Origin: Saprospiraceae bacterium
GTDB taxonomy: Bacteria; Bacteroidota; Bacteroidia; Chitinophagales; Saprospiraceae
Length of the DNA: 45,274 nt
Reading direction: 5' to 3'
Assembly (NCBI GenBank): GCA_020630735.1
Contig: JAHDIP010000022.1
Location: forward strand, 1 to 45,274
Both the position numbers and the translations under genes were made by a program. Shown one piece after another: positions 27,134 through 33,994 of this stretch. The notes below the pieces were generated by a model. It made no database searches and had not been told where the DNA came from. It saw only the letters and a list, made by a program, of their open reading frames with translations. Numbering within the stretch: position 1 is the stretch's first letter; every line of letters begins with the position of its first letter.

Positions 27134-28822
27134 ATGCCTTTTATTTTTTTTCATAAAGGTCTTTCGAAGTCCTACGTATCGTTTTGGTACGTAGGACTTC
27201 GTTTTATATTAATCGGTCTATTTTTACTTCACTTCTTTTTTTTATCCTCACTATTAGCACAGCAAACATCAGGTCTTTTCTTGAATGATTCTTTGGCACT
27301 TCAAGGGTATACTCTTTTTGGAAATAATGAAACAACTTATCTTATAAACAACTGTGGACTAATTGTCAATACATGGGAAAGTAATTACAAACCAGGTGAA
27401 GCAATCTATTTGCTTGAAAATGGTAATCTACTACGAACAGCTGAAGTAGATGGCGATTTTAACGCTGGTGGTCTGGGCGGAAGATTTGAATTGTTCTCTT
27501 GGGAAGGTGAGTTATTGTGGTACTATGATTTTGTTAGCGAAACGATGCACCCACATCACGATATTGAACCCTTGCCCAACGGAAATTTTTTATGTATAGT
27601 TTGGGAAAAGATAACAGCAAAAGAAGCCCAAGCAAAAGGGCGACAGTTTGAAGGAGACTTCTGGTCTGAACGTATTGTTGAACTAGAAATGGTGGGAATA
27701 AATGAAGTAAACATCAAATGGGAATGGCGCCTTTGGGACCACCTCATACAAGACTATGATAGTAGTAAACCAAATTACGGAAACGTAAGCCATCATCCTG
27801 AATTGGTCAACCTAAATTATATTGGAGAAGGCGAAGAAACTTCAGGTAATTGGATTCACCTCAATGCCATAGATTATAATGAGAGGCTAAACCAAATTGT
27901 AGTGAGTTCACGACTGTTTGGCGAAATATGGATCATCGACCACAGTACTACTACTGAAGAGGCAGCTTCACACATAGGTGGTCAATCTGGGAAAGGTGGT
28001 GATTTGCTATATCGTTTTGGAAATCCACAAACGTATAAAAGAGGTACAGCCAAAGATCAAATTTTTAGACATCAACATGATGTCCGCTGGATTCCGGAAG
28101 ATAACCTACATAGTGGTAAACTTATGGTGTTTAATAATGATATGCTACCAAATCAATCTCAAGTCAATATTTGGTCAGCACCTATCAAAGAAGATAGCAA
28201 TTATGCTATATTAGAAGATGAAGCTTTTGGACCAACGGAGTTTGATTGGTCATATACAGCTGATGACTTTTACTCCCAGTATATGTCTAGTGCCCAAGTT
28301 TTGCCGAATGAACATCTTTTTATTTGTGAAGGAGGTAGTGGGCATTTTTTCGAAATAGATACTAATGGGAGAATTGTTTGGGAATATATCAATCCTGTCA
28401 ATAGTAATGGAAGCCCAGCTATTCAGGGAGGAACGGTACGATTTAATCAAACGTTTAGAGCCACAAAATATCCATTGGATTATCCTGCATTTAGCGATAA
28501 AATCCTAGAAGGAACAATCCCTGTAGAGATTAACCCTTGGGAAAATGATTGCTTCATCCCTGATCTTTCTTATACAGAAGACGAGGATATAAATATCAAA
28601 ATTATAGGAAACCCTATAATTGATGAGTTAATTGTACAATCAAATAGCGATAGATTAATAACGTTAACTATTTTTAATTCTATGGGTCAAAAGATTAATA
28701 AAATGACCATAAAAGAAGGTAGGAACACAATAGAATTAGGGCGTTTTCCAAGTGGCATATATTTTCTATTATTTACCAATACAACAAAGTTTTCACAAAT
28801 TTATAAGATATGGAAAATATAG
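27134..28822 (+). CDS. Secreted arylsulfotransferase (ASST)-like beta-propeller protein with T9SS sorting domain
   Basis: The 562-residue product has a hydrophobic export signal (about 24-42, cleavage near LLAQQ). The main domain resembles ASST proteins: repeats such as LLENGNLLRTAEV, HHDIEPLPNGNFLCIVWE, HLNAIDYNERLNQIVVSSR and FRHQHDVRW, typical of the ASST propeller. A C-terminal T9SS sorting domain (about 490-562) contains NPIIDELIVQ and PSGIYFLLFTN. ASST enzymes transfer sulfate between phenols; whether this protein does so is uncertain, since many Bacteroidota relatives are uncharacterised. The only ATG, GTG or TTG before the signal is 27134, which gives an unusually long n-region. A 14-bp terminator-like hairpin lies within those codons, so expression may be attenuated. 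It starts 9 bases after the receptor stop. Confidence 0.8.
   Translation: MPFIFFHKGLSKSYVSFWYVGLRFILIGLFLLHFFFLSSLLAQQTSGLFLNDSLALQGYTLFGNNETTYLINNCGLIVNTWESNYKPGEAIYLLENGNLLRTAEVDGDFNAGGLGGRFELFSWEGELLWYYDFVSETMHPHHDIEPLPNGNFLCIVWEKITAKEAQAKGRQFEGDFWSERIVELEMVGINEVNIKWEWRLWDHLIQDYDSSKPNYGNVSHHPELVNLNYIGEGEETSGNWIHLNAIDYNERLNQIVVSSRLFGEIWIIDHSTTTEEAASHIGGQSGKGGDLLYRFGNPQTYKRGTAKDQIFRHQHDVRWIPEDNLHSGKLMVFNNDMLPNQSQVNIWSAPIKEDSNYAILEDEAFGPTEFDWSYTADDFYSQYMSSAQVLPNEHLFICEGGSGHFFEIDTNGRIVWEYINPVNSNGSPAIQGGTVRFNQTFRATKYPLDYPAFSDKILEGTIPVEINPWENDCFIPDLSYTEDEDINIKIIGNPIIDELIVQSNSDRLITLTIFNSMGQKINKMTIKEGRNTIELGRFPSGIYFLLFTNTTKFSQIYKIWKI
27165..27205 (+). terminator. Strong intrinsic-terminator hairpin, overlapping the start of the next coding region
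   Basis: A 14-bp perfect inverted repeat (27165-27178 and 27188-27201, 9-base loop) is followed directly by TTTTATATT. It is 40 bases after the TonB receptor stop, a normal terminator distance, yet it lies within codons 11-23 of the ASST-like gene. It probably terminates or attenuates read-through from the receptor gene. Confidence 0.75.
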
Positions 28823-28906
28823 ACTTTATACATAGTCACTAAATGATATATTTAACGTCTAAAGGTTTTATTATTTTCTGTACTATTATTATATCTTTCA
28901 ACTATC

Positions 28907-28939
28907 ATGAAAAAACTGTATTTTGTATCCTTAAAATAG
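28907..28939 (+). other. Ten-codon mini-ORF (MKKLYFVSLK) in frame with and just before the CotH gene
   Basis: An ATG opens a 10-residue peptide that looks like the beginning of a signal peptide, closed by TAG. The TTG start of the CotH-domain gene lies 6 bases later in the same frame. It could be a leader ORF for coupled reinitiation, a mutated original start, or chance. Confidence 0.4.
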
Positions 28940-28945
28940 AAGAAC

Positions 28946-31300
28946 TTGGAGAAAACACTACTCATACTTTCATGCTGCCTGCTTCTAGGTTTTACTGCTT
29001 TTGCACAAAAAGATGCTTCTGGGAAGACAGATGCACCAAAGCAAAAGAAGTGGTTAGAACTAGACTTTTCGTTGAAAGGGGGTTTTTATAATGAAGAATT
29101 ACAAATAGAACTCTTATCTCCAGGTGCTAAGATTTTTTATACAACTAATGGTGAACCTCCAACCTATGAATCGACAAGATATCAACAACCAATCAAAATA
29201 AAAGAAACTACCGTTCTTCGAGCTATTGCTTACAAAGCAAAGCGTAAGAGTAAGACTAAAGCAAATACATATTTTATTAACGAACCTGCTACTACTTTTC
29301 CTACAATCTCCATTGCTATATCAGATGCTGATTTATTTGACGAAGAAGCAGGCTTATTTATGGATGGTTACGAGGTGCAAGATTCTAGTTGGAGAAAAGA
29401 AGGGGCTAATTTTTGGTCGAGAAAAGAAATATTGACCAACTGTGAGATTTTTGAAAGTGATGGCAAAAGAGAATTTAATAGTATAACAGGCTTTCGACTG
29501 TTTGGTGGCATGAGTCGTTTATTTCCTCAAAAATCTATGACCATTGTTACGAGAGATCGCTATGGTAAAAAAAGAATTTCACATAAGATTTTTGGTAAAG
29601 ACGGTTTGAAAAAGCATAAATTTTTAGTACTTCGAAATTCGGGAAGTGATTTTGGTAAATCGCATTTTAGAGATGCTTTTATGACAAGCCTTTTAGATGA
29701 TTGGGATATTGAGAAGCAAGACTATCGTTCAACACATGTGTATATCAATGGGCGTTATTGGGGAATTTATAATATCAGAGAAAAAATTAATCGCTATTTT
29801 TTAGAAGGACATACCGATCTTGATAAAGATAGTATTGATTTGATAGAGCATCGTATGTCTTTAAAACGTGGTTCGACAAAACACTATCGAAGAATGTTGA
29901 ATTTTTTAGAAGAAAATTCGATGGCTAATGAAGCGAATTATGCTCATCTCCAAACATTGATGGAAGTCGAAAACTTCATGGATTACCAAATAGCTCAAAT
30001 GTTTTTTGATAATCAAGATGCTGGTGGTAATATCAAATTTTGGAGACCACAAGCACCTGCAGGTCGCTGGCGTTGGATTTTATACGATACTGACTGGGGG
30101 TTCGGTTTACACAATCCTGAAGCATATAAAAATAACAGCATTGCTTTTCATCTTGAACCAGAAGGACCCGCTTGGCCAAATCCTCCATGGAGTACGCTTA
30201 TTATGCGTAAACTAATGGAAAACCCTGACTTTAAACAAGCTTTTATTAATCGCTTTGCAGATCATTTGAATACAACATTCGAATCGGAACATGTAGTAGA
30301 ATCCATCAATCGTTTTTATAAAGATTTGGAACCAGAAATGTATAGACACCTTGATCGGTGGAATCTAAGAGAAAAAACATGGTTATCTCATATTGAACGA
30401 ATGCGAATTTTTGGATGGAAACGGCCTGAATATGTTCGTACTTATTTACAAGAAATGTTTGAGCTTGGTCATTTGTCAGAATTGCAGGCAAGTTCGAGTG
30501 CTGGAGGACGTATTGTCATCAATGAAAATATAGTGGTCAACGATAAAGGTTTTGTTGGACAATACTTCGAAAAAGTACCTATCTATATCCAAGCTATTCC
30601 TGAATTTGGGTATAAGTTTTCCCATTGGGATGGAATCGAAATAGACAATGACGTTTTTGATATTACAATGCTACCTCGTGAAAAGAAGTATAACATTCGG
30701 GCAGTGTTTGAAAAATCTCTTCATCCTCTTACAGGTCAAATTCTAATTAATGAAATTAGTTGTAACGATAAGCATGCAGGCGATTGGATAGAGTTGTACA
30801 ATAATTCTGATGAAGAAGTGATGCTGGAAGATTGGATACTTACGGATAAAAAACATTTTTACAAACTACCTTATATTTATCTTAAACCTGATTCTTACCT
30901 GACGGTTTGTGAAGATACAACTGCTTTCCGCAATATGTTTCCTGATGTAAAAGGAATGATTGTTGGTAATTTTAATTTTGGTTTAAGTAAACGAAAAGAA
31001 CGACTTGGTTTTTTTACTAACGAAGGCGCTTCAATAGATAGTGTCTTTTATGACATAGAACCTAAAGATACGACCTTTACTATTGGCTTATTATTACCAC
31101 ATTTAGATAATAGCGATCTTGAAAATTGGGATATAAAAAAGGGGGCTGGAACACCAAACGAGCCTAATCCCTACTATCTAGAAAGTCGTATCAAAGCAGA
31201 ACAAGAGCTTTGGGTCAGAGTAGGTATTGGTATAGGCTTATTGTTAATTTGTTTCTTAGCACTCGCTATGAAACGCCGCAAGACTAGAAAAGCAGCTTAA
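28946..31300 (+). CDS. Membrane-anchored CotH-kinase-domain surface protein with lamin-tail domain
   Basis: The 784-residue product has a signal peptide (1-20, ending AFAQ). A chitobiase C-terminal-like domain follows (about 45-110, SPGAKIFYTTNGEPPTYES), then a CotH domain (about 180-480) with the family motifs NGRYWGIYNIREKINRYF (268-285) and RWRWILYDTDWGFG (374-387, acidic D381 and D383). After it come an InlB-repeat-like segment (FGYKFSHWDG), a lamin-tail domain (about 598-690, ILINEISCN with WIELYNNS), and one C-terminal membrane helix (about 755-775) followed by basic KRRKTRKA. CotH proteins are atypical kinases, known from spore coat phosphorylation; the target here is unknown. No T9SS tail is present. 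The TTG at 28946 is the only usable start before the signal; the ATG at 28907 is separated by TAG. Confidence 0.85.
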   Translation: MEKTLLILSCCLLLGFTAFAQKDASGKTDAPKQKKWLELDFSLKGGFYNEELQIELLSPGAKIFYTTNGEPPTYESTRYQQPIKIKETTVLRAIAYKAKRKSKTKANTYFINEPATTFPTISIAISDADLFDEEAGLFMDGYEVQDSSWRKEGANFWSRKEILTNCEIFESDGKREFNSITGFRLFGGMSRLFPQKSMTIVTRDRYGKKRISHKIFGKDGLKKHKFLVLRNSGSDFGKSHFRDAFMTSLLDDWDIEKQDYRSTHVYINGRYWGIYNIREKINRYFLEGHTDLDKDSIDLIEHRMSLKRGSTKHYRRMLNFLEENSMANEANYAHLQTLMEVENFMDYQIAQMFFDNQDAGGNIKFWRPQAPAGRWRWILYDTDWGFGLHNPEAYKNNSIAFHLEPEGPAWPNPPWSTLIMRKLMENPDFKQAFINRFADHLNTTFESEHVVESINRFYKDLEPEMYRHLDRWNLREKTWLSHIERMRIFGWKRPEYVRTYLQEMFELGHLSELQASSSAGGRIVINENIVVNDKGFVGQYFEKVPIYIQAIPEFGYKFSHWDGIEIDNDVFDITMLPREKKYNIRAVFEKSLHPLTGQILINEISCNDKHAGDWIELYNNSDEEVMLEDWILTDKKHFYKLPYIYLKPDSYLTVCEDTTAFRNMFPDVKGMIVGNFNFGLSKRKERLGFFTNEGASIDSVFYDIEPKDTTFTIGLLLPHLDNSDLENWDIKKGAGTPNEPNPYYLESRIKAEQELWVRVGIGIGLLLICFLALAMKRRKTRKAA

Positions 31301-31340
31301 ACGAAACGAAGCTAGTTTCTTTTTATGACTTCTGATGTTT

Positions 31341-32420
31341 TTAATCCATAAATTTTGCAATTAAAGAATGAAAGTGGTGAACGCCTTTCTCCATCGTTGG
31401 CGAAAATCTTCCTTTTTTATAGTAGCGAGATTGAATACCAAATTGAACACTTTCAACCACTTCCTCATCTTCTATTTCAGTTTTATCAATATTGAATACA
31501 GATTGATCAAATTTTGTATTGTTGAAACGATAGGTTCTAAAAGAGACTTTTGTTTCTTTATGATTGAGTGGTTGAATAATATTTAAAGATAAGCCCCATG
31601 GGTAAAAATTAAGCATCAAGTTGGGGAATAGCCAAAAGTAATAAGCATACACTTTTTTGCCATAATCAATAGCTCCTTCTGGAATATCAAAACATGGTTC
31701 GCCATCTTTGGCAATGCCTAACTGCAAGTTACAATATGGAAAAATTTCGTATTGATAGTTGCCAAAATCAAGTGCCTCATTCAATGCTGGATGTACAAAT
31801 GGAATGTGAAATCCTTCCAAATAATTATCGCAGTATAATGCCCAATGTGCTTTCACAAAATAATCCTTTGATCCTGTTTCGTTATACTCCAGTGTATCCA
31901 GAGGCATCCAACCGATGCGCTCTTGAATAGGAGCAATCATCTCTTCAAATGAGACTAGAGGATTAGGCGAAACGAAGAGCAATCCACTCCACTCAGCAAA
32001 AGGTATCTTAGCAAGATTATCATCTTCGGTTGGAAAGTTTTCCGTTTCTTCAAACTCAGGCATGCTCTTAAACGAACCATCTAACCGAAAGCATCTGCCA
32101 TGGTAGCCACAACTAAGAGTCCGATTATCGCCAGCTTTTTCAACAATTATTTTTCCTCGATGTGTGCAAACATTAGAAAGGCAATGAAGTTTATTGTTTT
32201 TATCTCTGCTAAATAAAAGCGGTTCATCAAGAACATCTTTTAGTAGGGTAAATGGATAAACTTGACCGGGATTTGATACGACACTTGTGTCTGCGACATA
32301 CTGCCAAGTAGCATCAAAAATATGTGCTTTTGATTGCTCAAAAATATTTTGATTTCTATAAAAATTAGTTGGTAAAGTATGGGCTTCTCGTATATCAGTT
32401 TTGATATTGAACTTTTTCAT
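31341..32420 (-). CDS. Rieske-type aromatic-ring-hydroxylating oxygenase, alpha subunit family
   Basis: The 359-residue product has a Rieske [2Fe-2S] site C85-x-H87-x16-C104-x2-H107 (NVCTHRGK and SCGYHGRC). A C-terminal catalytic domain contains the mononuclear iron site: YCDNYLEGFHIPFVH with H205 and H210, and a carboxylate presumably near EDEEVVESVQFG. This is the normal size and order for alpha subunits of ring-hydroxylating or choline-monooxygenase-like oxygenases. It has no signal peptide, so it is cytoplasmic. Neither a beta subunit nor a ferredoxin or reductase gene is in the window; electrons must come from a distant partner. Substrate is unknown. It is convergent with the CotH gene and stands alone, so context gives no pathway. 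Confidence 0.88.
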   Translation of the reverse strand: MKKFNIKTDIREAHTLPTNFYRNQNIFEQSKAHIFDATWQYVADTSVVSNPGQVYPFTLLKDVLDEPLLFSRDKNNKLHCLSNVCTHRGKIIVEKAGDNRTLSCGYHGRCFRLDGSFKSMPEFEETENFPTEDDNLAKIPFAEWSGLLFVSPNPLVSFEEMIAPIQERIGWMPLDTLEYNETGSKDYFVKAHWALYCDNYLEGFHIPFVHPALNEALDFGNYQYEIFPYCNLQLGIAKDGEPCFDIPEGAIDYGKKVYAYYFWLFPNLMLNFYPWGLSLNIIQPLNHKETKVSFRTYRFNNTKFDQSVFNIDKTEIEDEEVVESVQFGIQSRYYKKGRFSPTMEKGVHHFHSLIAKFMD

Positions 32421-32625
32421 TGTAATTTGTTTTTTGATCGTCGTAAATATAGAATAAAATATATTATGTCAGAAAAAAAAAACGGAAAATAAGTAAAATC
32501 AATAGTGGAGAAAAATTGATTAAAATACAGTAAGCAAAGTGGTTTTCGGATTACCAAACAATTAAAGTAACCGATAAGCAATCAAAAACTACAAATGATG
32601 GTCTGATAATCGAATGTAATTAAAC

Positions 32626-33132
32626 TTACAAAAAATCAGCTTTTGTAGGCATTGTAATATCTAGCATACGGAGCCATCGTTTTTTGCCAATTTTTATCGT
32701 TTTCGTTTTAAATATTTTTTGAAGAATAAAACCCGTGGTAAACGAAACAGCAGGTACTATAAGTGCAGCCCAAGTAAGAGGTAACCAAATGGTACCAACT
32801 AAAGAAAAGAAAGCCCAGCTTGCTCCAAATACATAGAGCTTTGTACCGATTCCCTTAGACCAATTTCTATTATCGGTTCTTTTTAGAGCTACAATATTTT
32901 CTAAACGAATAGCTCTATTGGCAAATAGAATAATGTTTTCTTCTATTAACAGATCGTTAATTGTCTCACGATACCAAGTATCATCATCTTTTAGTTGGTA
33001 GCTCAATTGTTCACCGATATAATACCGCTGATTTTTGAGACTACCGTACTTTTCCAACTGAAGTATCTTTTGGCTGTGCCCACTAGACAAGCTGATCGAT
33101 AAGAATAAAATGAGAAATAAAGATAATCGCAT
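32626..33132 (-). CDS. Hypothetical exported/membrane protein downstream of rnpA
   Basis: The 168-residue product has a signal peptide (1-20, ending GHSQ). A polar region of about 75 residues contains YYIGEQLSYQLKDDDTWYRE, and a hydrophobic hairpin follows (about 105-142, FGASWAFFSLVGTIWLPLTWAALIVP in two short pieces), then a basic tail with KTKTIKIGKKRW. I do not recognise a family. It is 30 bases after rnpA on the same strand and could be co-transcribed with rpmH-rnpA. The position is often held by yidD in other bacteria, but this is not YidD-like. Nothing else constrains its role. The 205-base gap beyond it (32421-32625) shows only AT-rich sequence. Confidence 0.65.
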   Translation of the reverse strand: MRLSLFLILFLSISLSSGHSQKILQLEKYGSLKNQRYYIGEQLSYQLKDDDTWYRETINDLLIEENIILFANRAIRLENIVALKRTDNRNWSKGIGTKLYVFGASWAFFSLVGTIWLPLTWAALIVPAVSFTTGFILQKIFKTKTIKIGKKRWLRMLDITMPTKADFL

Positions 33133-33162
33133 AGGGCTTTTATTAGTTAAAAGGAATGGATT

Positions 33163-33570
33163 CTATTCTGTGGTTGGTGTATCTTTCTTTATTTTTTTTA
33201 AAAACCTAGCAATAATAATTTGAAGAGCCTTGTCTATTTCTTGATAGAGCAGTTTTTCTCTTGCAGAATAAATAAACATAATAGCGTATTGCTGAGTATG
33301 GTCGTTGAGACCATCATATATTTTATGCTTGCTCAAACGAAAAGCTTCACGTACTTGACGTTTAATACGATTTCGATCAACCGCTTTTTTAAATGATCGT
33401 TTGGAAACAGTTATCGTAAATTGTATAGGAGATGAGTTAGAACTTTGTTCTATTGGAGCCCAGACAATTCGGAGTGGGTAATTACTAAAAGATTTACCTG
33501 TTTTGAAGAGGCTTTCGATGGTTTTTCTACTCTTAAGTCTTTCGTCTTTATGGAGTTTGAAGGAAGGCAT
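33163..33570 (-). CDS. rnpA: Ribonuclease P protein component
   Basis: The 135-residue product binds RNase P RNA and helps cleave the 5' leaders of pre-tRNAs. It starts MPSFKLHKDERLKSRKTIESLF, which matches the RnpA N-terminus. It contains the family signature KRSFKKAVDRNRIKRQVREAFR, with the basic RNR motif. The ATG at 33570 was preferred over an in-frame GTG 48 bases upstream, because the extension does not resemble the family. It follows rpmH by 71 bases on the same strand, the usual rpmH-rnpA pairing. dnaA and yidC, common neighbours elsewhere, are absent here. Confidence 0.93.
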   Translation of the reverse strand: MPSFKLHKDERLKSRKTIESLFKTGKSFSNYPLRIVWAPIEQSSNSSPIQFTITVSKRSFKKAVDRNRIKRQVREAFRLSKHKIYDGLNDHTQQYAIMFIYSAREKLLYQEIDKALQIIIARFLKKIKKDTPTTE

Positions 33571-33641
33571 CGAATGATGGGAATGTAACAGCCTGAGGAA
33601 GGTAGTTGCTCTAAGCACCCTTAAGGGTACCTAGAGATATA

Positions 33642-33797
33642 TTACTTAACGCCTCTTTCGTCAGAAACAGTTAATTTTAAACGACCTTTAGCTCTACGAC
33701 GAGCTAGTACTTTACGTCCATTTTTCGAACTCATACGAGAACGGAATCCATGTTTATTCGCACGTTTTCTTTTTGAAGGTTGAAATGTCCTTTTCAT
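33642..33797 (-). CDS. rpmH: 50S ribosomal protein L34
   Basis: A 51-codon frame encodes [18 protein letters not shown], then [21 protein letters not shown], a textbook L34, followed by a short [11 protein letters not shown] tail common in Bacteroidota. L34 is a basic structural protein of the large ribosomal subunit. The gene is preceded by a good Bacteroidota promoter (33838-33869) and followed by rnpA. The identification is certain from the sequence, and the start is the ATG of the conserved N-terminus. Confidence 0.97.
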   Translation of the reverse strand: MKRTFQPSKRKRANKHGFRSRMSSKNGRKVLARRRAKGRLKLTVSDERGVK

Positions 33798-33837
33798 TAG
33801 TAACTATATTTAATGAATCTTTTGTTAAAAAGTGGGA

Positions 33838-33869
33838 CAAAGGTAAGCTATTTTTGTTGAAATGCCAAT
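33838..33869 (-). promoter_or_regulatory. Promoter of rpmH-rnpA
   Basis: On the minus strand ATTG (33866-33869) is followed after 20 bases by TACCTTTG (33838-33845), an exact -7 TAnnTTTG with near-consensus -33 and ideal spacing. The rpmH start is about 40 bases downstream. Confidence 0.75.
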
Positions 33870-33933
33870 GTTTTAATGAATTTAGTTTGCCAAGTCTTTT
33901 TTTAGAATTATGATAAGTGGTAAGACAACACAA

Positions 33934-33969
33934 AAAAAGCGAGAAAGATTGATCTCTTTCCCGCTTTTT
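33934..33969 (-). terminator. Intrinsic terminator of rho
   Basis: The stem pairs AAAAAGCG-GAAAGA (33934-33948) with TCTTTC-CGCTTTTT (33955-33969), with one internal mismatch and a 6-base loop, 25 bases beyond the rho stop. On the minus strand the descending arm ends in a T run. It insulates rho from rpmH. Confidence 0.75.
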
Positions 33970-33994
33970 CATTTATATCTTTTCAAAAAAAATA

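Noticed and set aside
28843-29091. 82-residue plus frame overlapping the start of the CotH gene
   Set aside because: It overlaps the CotH signal peptide and first domain out of frame and shows no known motif.
31303-31324. Weak hairpin (GAAAC/GTTTC, 5 bp) followed by Ts between the CotH and Rieske genes
   Set aside because: The stem is too short and AT-rich to call a terminator, though the convergent position would suit one.
33571-33618. GTG-started 16-residue extension of RnpA
   Set aside because: The conserved RnpA N-terminus begins at ATG 33570; the extension has no family counterpart.
33754-33972. 72-residue minus-strand frame overlapping rpmH
   Set aside because: It runs through the rho terminator and rpmH promoter and overlaps rpmH out of frame; the L34 reading is unmistakable.
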